Assembly: GCF_002939945.1 (NCBI RefSeq)
Contig: NZ_MDEB01000009.1
Location: forward strand, 1 to 64,000
Direction: 5' to 3'
DNA length: 64,000 nt
DNA from: Xanthomonas arboricola pv. populi
Lineage (GTDB): Bacteria; Pseudomonadota; Gammaproteobacteria; Xanthomonadales; Xanthomonadaceae
Within the stretch, counting starts at the first letter, position 1; the number at the start of each line of letters is the position of its first letter. The notes under the pieces are model-generated. The model saw only the letters and a list, made by a program, of their open reading frames with translations, was not told where the DNA came from and searched no databases. The translations under genes and the position numbers were made by a program. Shown in pieces: positions 35,365 to 42,642 of this stretch.

Positions 35365-36123
35365 ATGACCTCTTTTGCACAGCGCGACGGCCACGCGATC
35401 CAACTGGTCGGCTTCGACGGCGACGATACCCTCTGGAAAAGCGAGGACTATTACCGCACTGCCGAAGCGGATTTCGAAGCGATTCTGGCCGCTTATCTGG
35501 ATCTGGGCGACAGCCGCATGCAGCAGCATCTGCTGGCGGTGGAGCGGCGCAATCTCAAGGTGTTCGGCTACGGCGCCAAGGGCATGACGCTGTCGATGAT
35601 CGAGACGGCGATCGAACTGACGCAGGCGCGCATCGCCGCACGCGACATCCAGCGCATCGTCGAGATCGGCCGCGCCACGCTGCAGCACCCGGTGGAGGTA
35701 ATTGCCGGCGTGCGCGAGGCGGTCAGCGCGATTGCCGCCGACTATGCGGTAGTGCTGGTCACCAAGGGCGACCTGTTCCATCAGGAGCAGAAGATCGAGC
35801 AGTCCGGTCTGGCCGATCTGTTTCCCCGCGTGGAGGTGGTGTCTGAAAAGGATCCCCAGACCTATGCGCGCGTGCTGGGCGAGTTCGACCTGCCGGCGCA
35901 GCGTTTTGTGATGATCGGCAATTCCTTGCGCTCGGACGTGGAGCCGGTGCTGGCCATCGGCGGCTGGGGGATCTACACCCCGTACGCGGTGACCTGGGCG
36001 CACGAGCAGGAGCATGGCGTGGCCGCCGACGAGCCGCGTATGCGCGAAGTGCCCGACGCCGCCGGCTGGCCGGCGGCAGTGCATGCGCTGGATGCATTGG
36101 CCCGGCAGCACGCGCTAAGCTGA
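35365..36123 (+). CDS. HAD-superfamily hydrolase
   Basis: A 252-residue phosphatase-type protein. Motif I is FDGDDTLWKSE (nucleophile and acid/base Asp), motif II is VLVTKGD, the conserved Lys is in EVVSEKDPQTYARVL and motif III is MIGNSLRSDVEPVLAIGGWGIY. The helical cap between motifs I and II fits the YjjG/phosphoglycolate-phosphatase type. The substrate is unknown. The ATG has no Shine-Dalgarno; TAAACT (35353-35358) lies 6 nt before it, suggesting a leaderless transcript. Confidence 0.88.
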   Translation: MTSFAQRDGHAIQLVGFDGDDTLWKSEDYYRTAEADFEAILAAYLDLGDSRMQQHLLAVERRNLKVFGYGAKGMTLSMIETAIELTQARIAARDIQRIVEIGRATLQHPVEVIAGVREAVSAIAADYAVVLVTKGDLFHQEQKIEQSGLADLFPRVEVVSEKDPQTYARVLGEFDLPAQRFVMIGNSLRSDVEPVLAIGGWGIYTPYAVTWAHEQEHGVAADEPRMREVPDAAGWPAAVHALDALARQHALS

Positions 36124-36228
36124 CATCTGTCGCGGCCAGCGCCGCGACCTGGATCTGCAGATGCAACCGGGCGGCGCAGGCACTGCGGTCGGCCTGACAG
36201 CGACGCGGGCATGCGGCATCATCGGCAC

Positions 36229-36831
36229 ATGTCTTCACTGCCGACCTCGCCGTTGCGATTCCTGCTGCTGAGCGCGCTGTTGCTGCCGACGCTGGCGGTT
36301 GCGCAGACGCCGCCTGCGCCAGCATCCGCGCCCACCGCCGCGGTACCGGCTGCTACGCCGACAGTGACGCCGGGCACCGGCGATGCCTGGGTGGACCAGC
36401 ATCTGGCCGACATGGGCAGCTACGCGCAGCGCTACCCGGACAGTTTCATCGGCGAAGTTGCGCGTTACACCGGTACCCCGCGCGGCTATGTGCAGGCGCT
36501 GCTGCAGGTGCATGGGTGGCACGCCGGCGACATCTATTTCGCCTGTTTCTGGGCGCAGACGTTGCAGTTGTCCTGCCGCGACACCGTGCGCGCCTACAGC
36601 CGTGACCATCATGACGGCTGGGAAGGTGTGGTTATGCGGCTGTCGGTCGCGCCGGAGACCGTGCATATGCGCGCGCTGCGGCACGCCATCGTCGCCAGTT
36701 ACGACCGCTGGGAACGCCCGATCACCCTGGACGCGCTGCTGCGCCGCCAGCTCGGTGATCACGCGCAACGGCTGGAAGCCGCGCGCCGGGCCAGCGAGGC
36801 GGCCGAGGCGGCGGCGCAAGCAGGGCTTTAG
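36229..36831 (+). CDS. Hypothetical secreted protein
   Basis: A 200-residue protein with a signal peptide (MSSLPTSPLRFLLLSALLLPTLAVA) and an Ala/Pro/Thr-rich linker. Its mature domain (about 45-180) contains GSYAQRYPDSFIGEVARYTG, VHGWHAGDIYFACFWAQ and RDHHDGWEGVVMRLSV, then a charged Ala/Glu-rich C-terminal helix. I do not recognise the family; the two Cys (FACFWAQTLQLSC) may form a disulfide. A GTG/ATG further upstream (36211) would block the signal peptide. Confidence 0.65.
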   Translation: MSSLPTSPLRFLLLSALLLPTLAVAQTPPAPASAPTAAVPAATPTVTPGTGDAWVDQHLADMGSYAQRYPDSFIGEVARYTGTPRGYVQALLQVHGWHAGDIYFACFWAQTLQLSCRDTVRAYSRDHHDGWEGVVMRLSVAPETVHMRALRHAIVASYDRWERPITLDALLRRQLGDHAQRLEAARRASEAAEAAAQAGL

Positions 36832-37156
36832 CGCGGCTGGCAAAAAAACTGCGTAGCCGCCAGGCGGGCGCGGCCGGCGTATGGATCGACATGGGCCATA
36901 CCGTACGCTGTGGTTTTGCACGTGCTGTCCGCACCCAACGGACGACTGCTCGCTACGTTTTGCTGGCCATTTCGGTGCGTTTTTATGCTGGTTGGAAACC
37001 TGCGCAGCGGCAGGGCGTGCCGTGACCAAGCGGCTGCGCGGCTGTCTGCGCGGCAACGCGCTTGCCGGCCATGCTGCCGTGCAGCTGGTCGCCGCAGGGC
37101 GCGGTCGGCGAGAATGCCGCAACGCCGGCGTTGACCGGCCCTGCCAAGACCAGCCC
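36832..37156. other. 325-bp intergenic region, nothing recognised
   Basis: An A-run (36841-36850) follows the hypothetical gene. The reading frame of the next gene is open through 36881-37156 but encodes a Cys/Arg-rich stretch unlike the family, so I read it as non-coding. No hairpin with a U-run was found. Confidence 0.5.
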
Positions 37157-38524
37157 ATGCGCGATACCGTGTTTGTCTCCCCCGATCACATCCGCAGCCT
37201 GTTCGCGCAGGCGATGTCGGACATGTATCGCGCCGAGGTGCCGTTGTACGGCGACCTGATGACGCTGGTGGCGCAGGTCAACGCCGACACCCTGGGCGCC
37301 GATCCTGCCCTGGCCGCGCGCCTGCAGCGCAACGACGAGCGCGCGCGGCTGGATCTGGAACGGCATGGTGCCATCCGGGTCGGCACGGCGCAGGAACTGG
37401 CCACGCTGCGCCGGCTGTTTGCGGTGATGGGCATGCATCCGGTGGGGTATTACGATTTGTCGGTGGCCGGCGTGCCGGTGCATTCCACCGCGTTCCGCCC
37501 GATCGACGAGGCGGCGCTGTCGGCCAATCCGTTCCGCGTGTTCACCTCGTTGCTGCGGCTGGAATTGATCGAGGACACCGCGCTGCGTGCGCAGGCGGCG
37601 CAGATCCTGGAGCAGCGGCAGATCTTCACCGCCGCTGCGCTGGAGCTGATCGCGCAGCACGAGCGTCACGGCGGGCTGGAAGCGGCGCAGGCGCAGCAGT
37701 TCGTGGCCGAGGCGCTGGAAACCTTCCGCTGGCATGGCGATGCCATCGTGTCGCTGCCAACCTACCGCGCGTTGAGCGAAGCGCACAAGCTGATCGCCGA
37801 CGTGGTGAGTTTCCACGGCCCGCATATCAATCACCTGACGCCGCGCACGCTGGATATCGATGCGGCGCAGGCGCAGATGCAGCGCGCCGGTATCGATGCC
37901 AAGGCGGTGATCGAGGGGCCGCCGCGTCGGCGTGTGCCGATCCTGCTGCGCCAGACCAGCTTCAAGGCCCTGGAGGAGCCGGTGCGCTTTGTCGGCGACA
38001 GCGGGCAGGCCGAGCACGGCACGCATACCGCGCGCTTCGGTGAGATCGAACAGCGCGGGCTCGCGCTCACGCCCAAGGGCCGCGCGCTGTACGACGCGCT
38101 ATTGGCGCAGGCACGCGATAGCGATGGCGCGGGCAGCACCGGCACCGATTACGCCACGCGGCTGCAGACCGCGTTCGTGGCGTTTCCCGACGACGAAGCC
38201 GTGCTGCGTCAGGAAGGCCTGGGCTACTTCCGCTATGCGCTGACCGAGGCCGGACGTGCCGACCCCGCGCAGGTGGCGGCAATGCCGGCAGAAACCGCGA
38301 TTGCGCTCGGTCTGCTCAGTGCCGATCCGATCGTCTACGAAGATTTCCTGCCGGTGAGCGCGGCCGGCATCTTCCAGTCCAATCTCGGTGGCGCCGAACA
38401 ACGCGCCTACGCCGCCCATTCGAGCAAGCGCAGTTTCGAACAGGCGCTGGGCGCGCAGGTACACGATGAGTGCGCGTTGTACGCACAGCTGGAACGGGCG
38501 TCGCTGCAGGCGTTGCTGGTGTAG
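37157..38524 (+). CDS. DUF1338 VOC-fold protein, 2-oxoadipate dioxygenase/decarboxylase type
   Basis: A 455-residue protein of the DUF1338 family, close in length and pattern to YdcJ and HglS. HglS is an iron-dependent enzyme that converts 2-oxoadipate to D-2-hydroxyglutarate in bacterial lysine breakdown. Visible landmarks are VHSTAFRPIDEAALSANPFRVFTSLLRLELI, FHGPHINHLTPRTLDID with a metal-ligand-like His, and TARFGEIEQRGLALTPKGRALYD. No other lysine-catabolism gene is nearby, so the reaction is inferred from the family. ATG 37157 is chosen because similarity begins at MRDTVFVSPDHIRSLFAQAMS. Confidence 0.85.
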   Translation: MRDTVFVSPDHIRSLFAQAMSDMYRAEVPLYGDLMTLVAQVNADTLGADPALAARLQRNDERARLDLERHGAIRVGTAQELATLRRLFAVMGMHPVGYYDLSVAGVPVHSTAFRPIDEAALSANPFRVFTSLLRLELIEDTALRAQAAQILEQRQIFTAAALELIAQHERHGGLEAAQAQQFVAEALETFRWHGDAIVSLPTYRALSEAHKLIADVVSFHGPHINHLTPRTLDIDAAQAQMQRAGIDAKAVIEGPPRRRVPILLRQTSFKALEEPVRFVGDSGQAEHGTHTARFGEIEQRGLALTPKGRALYDALLAQARDSDGAGSTGTDYATRLQTAFVAFPDDEAVLRQEGLGYFRYALTEAGRADPAQVAAMPAETAIALGLLSADPIVYEDFLPVSAAGIFQSNLGGAEQRAYAAHSSKRSFEQALGAQVHDECALYAQLERASLQALLV

Positions 38525-38740
38525 CGGTCCCGCCGCGACGCGTGCGTGTGCAGGCCTGCGATCTTCCGGCTTTGTCGCGCCTGACGTGTCGTGATCGCGC
38601 AGTGCACATTGCAAGAATGTGCGCCGCTGTGATTCGGATGGCGCACTCTCTACGTCAGTCCAGGAAAGCAGACGAGATTCCGCTCAGTAACGGCGTCTGG
38701 ATGCGGTCAGGCGGTGGGCTCAGGCCAAAAGCTCAGTGAG
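38525..38740. other. Intergenic region before repeat copy B
   Basis: About 215 bp of GC-rich sequence with no recognised gene or hairpin of note. Confidence 0.4.
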
Positions 38741-39107
38741 TCGAGGGCGCGGTGCCCTCACCGCTTGCGGGACACGCCGCAAGTACGTCCCTGTAGGCTC
38801 GGTGGCGGCATCCATGCCGCCACACGGTCCCGCAACCGGCAAGGACACCGCACCAGAAAGTCGGTCGATTGCCGCTTGAAAAGCCGCGTGTGCTCGATGT
38901 GCATCTGGCATTGAGCCGGCGCATCATTATCGAACGAGATAGTTTTCGAACAACGTGCATCGTGCATTGCTCGCACCATGCACACGACCATCTCGATAGG
39001 TCCTTGCCTGCCCACCGTCGCGGGACCTTGAGCGTACAAGGACGTACTTGCGGCGTGTCCTGCGATGGTGGGCGGGCAAGGGCCCCGCAGCCAACCCACA
39101 GATCAGC
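38741..39107. repeat. Composite nested-palindrome element, copy B (inverted)
   Basis: Unit 3 (38749-38851) has 25-bp outer arms of the GCGGTG type (4 mismatches) around a perfect inner 10-bp stem (38802-38823). Unit 4 (39001-39082) is of the TCCTTGCC type in reverse orientation and has lost its inner stem. Read on the minus strand, the order is the same as in copy A: TCCTTGCC type, spacer, GCGGTG type. The spacer (149 bp) is about 90 bp longer than in copy A but shares CGAGA...TGCATGGT and the end CTGGTGCGGTG. The ORF at 38758-39099 (minus) is a product of the repeat. Confidence 0.88.
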
Positions 39108-39305
39108 CGCTCTAAGACTGATCCATCAGCACTGCCCAATCACACCAAGACATCCAAGAATCGACTCTTGGCATCGTTCAAGTTCAGTCAACGCCGAGCA
39201 CGTCGAGGGCATCGCACCTGCCAACGTGGTCGTGTCCTGATGGGAACCAGAAAGCCTGCGACATCCATCTGGCGGCGAGCTTAGTAAAAAATAGCCCGAT
39301 CTGTT
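39108..39305. other. Intergenic region, nothing recognised
   Basis: About 200 bp between the repeat element and the RND terminator. No gene supported. Confidence 0.4.
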
Positions 39306-39309
39306 ACCC

Positions 39310-39348
39310 AAAAAAAGACCGCACGCGTCTGGCGGAGTGCGGTCTTTT
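39310..39348 (-). terminator. Intrinsic terminator of the RND operon
   Basis: A 12-bp perfect stem (AAAAGACCGCAC / GTGCGGTCTTTT, 39313-39324 and 39337-39348) is followed on the minus strand by a run of seven Ts. It starts 9 bp after the stop of the last RND gene. Confidence 0.9.
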
Positions 39349-39356
39349 GACCAGGC

Positions 39357-42300
39357 TCAGTGCGCCGAGGCTGCCGGGCGCCGCGCCGCCGCGCGCTCGG
39401 CCCGACGTGCCCGTGCGCGTGCGCGGCGCGCCTTCCAGCGCTCGCTCAGGCAGGAGAAGATCACGTACAGCGCCGGGGTGCTGAGCAGGGTCAGGCTCTG
39501 CGAAAAGATCAGCCCGCCGATCATTGCGATGCCCAGCGGGCGGCGCAGTTCGGAGCCTTCGCCCAGGCCCACCGCCAGCGGTACTGCGGCCAGGATCGCC
39601 ACCATCGTGGTCATCATGATCGGGCGGAAGCGCACGATCGAAGCCTCGCGCGCGGCCGCGCGCGCATTCATGCCGTGCACGCGCTGCGCCACCAGCGCGA
39701 AGTCGATCATCATGATCGCGTTCTTCTTGACGATGCCGATCAGCAGCACCAGCGCGATCATCGAGATCACCGACAACTCGGTGTTGGTGAGGAACAACGC
39801 CAGCAGCGCGCCGACGCCGGCGGCCGGCAGCGTGGACAGGATGGTCACCGGATGGATCAGGCTCTCGTAGAGCATGCCCAGCACGATGTAGACGGTGAGC
39901 ACTGCGGCCAGCAGCAACACGCCCATCGAGTTGGGGCTGAGTTGCACGTTGAAGCTGTCGTCGCCGCTGAGGCGGATGCCGTCGGGCATCCGCAAGCCCT
40001 CCACGGTGGACTTGATGATCAGATCCGCCTCGCCGGTGCTCACGCCCGGTGCGAGGTTGTAGCTCAGATCCATCGTGGTGTACTGATTTTCGTGGATGAT
40101 CTGCGGCGGTGCCAGCCCGGGCACCTGGGTGGCGACTGAGGTGATCGGGACCATCAGGCCGGCGCGGTTGGGCACGAAGATCTGGTCCAGCGCCTTGGGC
40201 GTTGCCGTCTGCGAGGGCAGTGCATTGACCACCACGCTGTACTGATTGAGATCCGAATAGATGGTGGAAATGGAGCGCTGGCCGAACGCACCATACAGCG
40301 CGCCGTCGATGGCACCGACCGAAATGCCCAGGCGCGCCGCCTTGGCGCGGTCGATCACGATGTTCTGGCGCAGGCCCGACGTATCCACGTCGGTGCCGAC
40401 ATCGCGCAGGCGTGGATTCTTCTTCAACGCGGCCTGCAGTTTGGGCAACCATTCCTGCAGCTGCGCCAGATCGTTGCCCTGCAGCGAAACGCGGTATTGC
40501 GCACCCTGACTGGTGCCGCCACCGCCGTCGCTGGGCAAATCCTGGATCGCGCGCAGGCGCAGATCCAGATCCGGGTAGCGGTCGGCCTTGGCGCTCAGGC
40601 GTGCGACCACTTGCGCAGTGGTATCGCGGCGGCCTTCGTCGCGCTTCTTCAATTCGATGTTGAACGAGGCGCTGGAGCCCTGCCGGCCGGAGCCCAGCCG
40701 CGCGCCGACGGTCTTCACCGCCGGGTCGGCCATCAGCATGTCGGCGATGCGGCGCTGGCGGCTGACCATGTCGGCAAACGACACCGTGGCGCTGGAATTG
40801 GCACGGCCCCAGATCAGGCCGGTGTCCTGCGCGGGAAAGGAGCCCTTCTTGACCGCGCTGCCGAGAAAAACGGTTGCGGCGATCAGCAGCAGCGGTGTCA
40901 GCGACAGCAGCAAGGCGTGCCGCAGCGCGAAATCCAGCGCCACCGTGTACACCGCCAGCATGCGCTCGTGCATGCGGTCCAGCCAGGCGCCGAAACGACC
41001 GGGCTTTTCCGGCTCGGTATGCGCCGACAGAAAGCGGCTGCACAACGCCGGCGTCAAGGTCAGCGACACCAGCATCGACACCACGATCGCCGCCACCAAC
41101 GTTACCGTGAACTCGCGGAAGAACGCGCCGACCATGCCGCTGGCGAACAGCATCGGAATGAACACCGCCACCAGCGACGCAGTGATCGACACGATGGTGA
41201 AACCGATCTCGCGCGCACCGGCCAGTGCGGCGTCCAGACGCGGCATGCCTTCGTCGAGATGCCGCATGATGTTTTCGATCACCACGATCGCATCGTCGAC
41301 CACAAATCCAATGGCGATCACCAGCGCCAGCAGGCTGAGGTTGTTCAAGGTGAAGCCGAGCACGTACATCACCAGCGCCGAGCCGGCCAGCGACAGCGGC
41401 ACGGTCACCGCCGCGATCAGCGTCGGCGCCAGTCGGCGCAGGAACAGCGCCATGGTCAGGACCACCATCGCCAGGCTGATCATCAGCGTGGCCTGCACCT
41501 CGTGCAGCGAGGCGCGGATGGTGGGCGTGCGGTCGAAGTAGGGCGTCAGCGTGGTGCCGGGCTGCAGGTAGCCGCGCAGTTCGGGAATCTGCGCCTTCAC
41601 CTGGTCCACGGTCTCGACGATGTTGGCGCCGGCGCGGGTGAAGGCATACATCACCACCGCCGGTTTGCCGTCGAACCAGGCCGCCTGATACGCATCCTGC
41701 TGGCCGTCGTAGACGGTGGCCACATCGCTCAGCCGCACGATGCGCCCGTTGGACTGGGTGGAGATGGCCAGCTGCGCGAAATCGGCGGCCTTTGCCACCG
41801 AATCGTTGGCGACGATGGCCATGGTGGTGCTGCCGTCGGACAGGAAGCCGGTCGGCGAGGTCACGTTGGCCGCGCGCACCGCATTGCGCAGATCGTCCGG
41901 GGTCAGCCCCAGCGCATTGAGCGCGCGCAGATCCACGTCCACGCGCACCGCCGGCGTGGACGCACCGGCGATGTCCACCGAACTGATGCCGGTGATCTGG
42001 CGCAGTCGTTGCGCCAGTAGCGAATCGGCCACGTTGTAAAGTTCATCGGCCGACTGCGTGTCCGAAGTGAGCGCGATGGCGATGACCGGATCGTCGTTCG
42101 GATTGGCCTTCTGGTACATCGGCGTGCCCAGGCCGGAGGGCAGATCCGATTGCGAGGCGTTGATGGCGGTCTGCACGTCCTGCGCGGCCGAATCGATGTC
42201 GCGATTGCTCTGAAACACCATGAACACCATGCTGCTGCTCTCCGAACTGGAGGAGCGCATGCGGTCGATGCCGGGCAACTGGCCCAGATGCCGTTCCAGT

Positions 42301-42497
42301 GGCGCGGTGACGGTAGAGGCCATGGTGCTGGCATCGGCGCCGGACTGCGTGGCGTGCACGAAGATCACCGGGATCTGGATGTTCGGCAAGGCCGCTACGC
42401 CCAGGCGCAGGTAACACATCACGCCAATCACGAACAAACCGATCGCCAGCAACGAAGTGCCGATCGGGCGTTTGATGAAAGGGGCGGAGATGTTCAT
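39357..42497 (-). CDS. mdtC: RND efflux pump inner membrane subunit, MdtC-like
   Basis: A 1046-residue proton-driven exporter with the usual 12 helices and two large periplasmic loops. It starts MNISAPFIKRPIGTSLLAIGLFVIGV; the proton-relay Asp pair is in GFVVDDAIVVIENIMRHLDEG, and the loop motif ALPNIQIPVIFVHA is present. It is the last gene of an adaptor-RND-RND operon, the layout of MdtABC, in which two different RND proteins form a heterotrimer. Substrate range cannot be read from sequence. No TolC-type gene is attached. Confidence 0.92.
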   Translation of the reverse strand: MNISAPFIKRPIGTSLLAIGLFVIGVMCYLRLGVAALPNIQIPVIFVHATQSGADASTMASTVTAPLERHLGQLPGIDRMRSSSSESSSMVFMVFQSNRDIDSAAQDVQTAINASQSDLPSGLGTPMYQKANPNDDPVIAIALTSDTQSADELYNVADSLLAQRLRQITGISSVDIAGASTPAVRVDVDLRALNALGLTPDDLRNAVRAANVTSPTGFLSDGSTTMAIVANDSVAKAADFAQLAISTQSNGRIVRLSDVATVYDGQQDAYQAAWFDGKPAVVMYAFTRAGANIVETVDQVKAQIPELRGYLQPGTTLTPYFDRTPTIRASLHEVQATLMISLAMVVLTMALFLRRLAPTLIAAVTVPLSLAGSALVMYVLGFTLNNLSLLALVIAIGFVVDDAIVVIENIMRHLDEGMPRLDAALAGAREIGFTIVSITASLVAVFIPMLFASGMVGAFFREFTVTLVAAIVVSMLVSLTLTPALCSRFLSAHTEPEKPGRFGAWLDRMHERMLAVYTVALDFALRHALLLSLTPLLLIAATVFLGSAVKKGSFPAQDTGLIWGRANSSATVSFADMVSRQRRIADMLMADPAVKTVGARLGSGRQGSSASFNIELKKRDEGRRDTTAQVVARLSAKADRYPDLDLRLRAIQDLPSDGGGGTSQGAQYRVSLQGNDLAQLQEWLPKLQAALKKNPRLRDVGTDVDTSGLRQNIVIDRAKAARLGISVGAIDGALYGAFGQRSISTIYSDLNQYSVVVNALPSQTATPKALDQIFVPNRAGLMVPITSVATQVPGLAPPQIIHENQYTTMDLSYNLAPGVSTGEADLIIKSTVEGLRMPDGIRLSGDDSFNVQLSPNSMGVLLLAAVLTVYIVLGMLYESLIHPVTILSTLPAAGVGALLALFLTNTELSVISMIALVLLIGIVKKNAIMMIDFALVAQRVHGMNARAAAREASIVRFRPIMMTTMVAILAAVPLAVGLGEGSELRRPLGIAMIGGLIFSQSLTLLSTPALYVIFSCLSERWKARRARARARRAERAAARRPAASAH

Positions 42498-42509
42498 GGC
42501 GTGACCGCC

Positions 42510-42569
42510 GGGAATCGGGAATCGGGAGTCGGGATTCGGCCAAAGCCAAAGCCAAAGCCAAAGCCAAAG
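42510..42569. repeat. Heptad array next to a CCAAAG hexamer array
   Basis: Four GGGAATC-type units (42510-42537, the last two degenerate: GGGAGTC, GGGATTC) lie 13 bp upstream of the mdtC-like ATG. Directly beside them are five perfect CCAAAG units (42540-42569). Both arrays sit in the 145-bp gap between the two RND genes and in the 5' region of the second. Confidence 0.9.
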
Positions 42570-42642
42570 CAGATGCCGCCCGTGCAGGCGCGCCGGCGAT
42601 GCCGCGGGCCGGCAGACCGATTGGCGATACCGCCACCGGTCG

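Noticed and set aside
38758..39099. Minus-strand ORF of 113 codons inside repeat copy B
   Set aside because: Same reason: a by-product of the palindromic repeat, not a gene.
28455..39107. Composite transposon bounded by insertion sequences
   Set aside because: The flanking repeats contain no transposase gene and no obvious target duplication, and the genes inside have base composition like the rest of the window.
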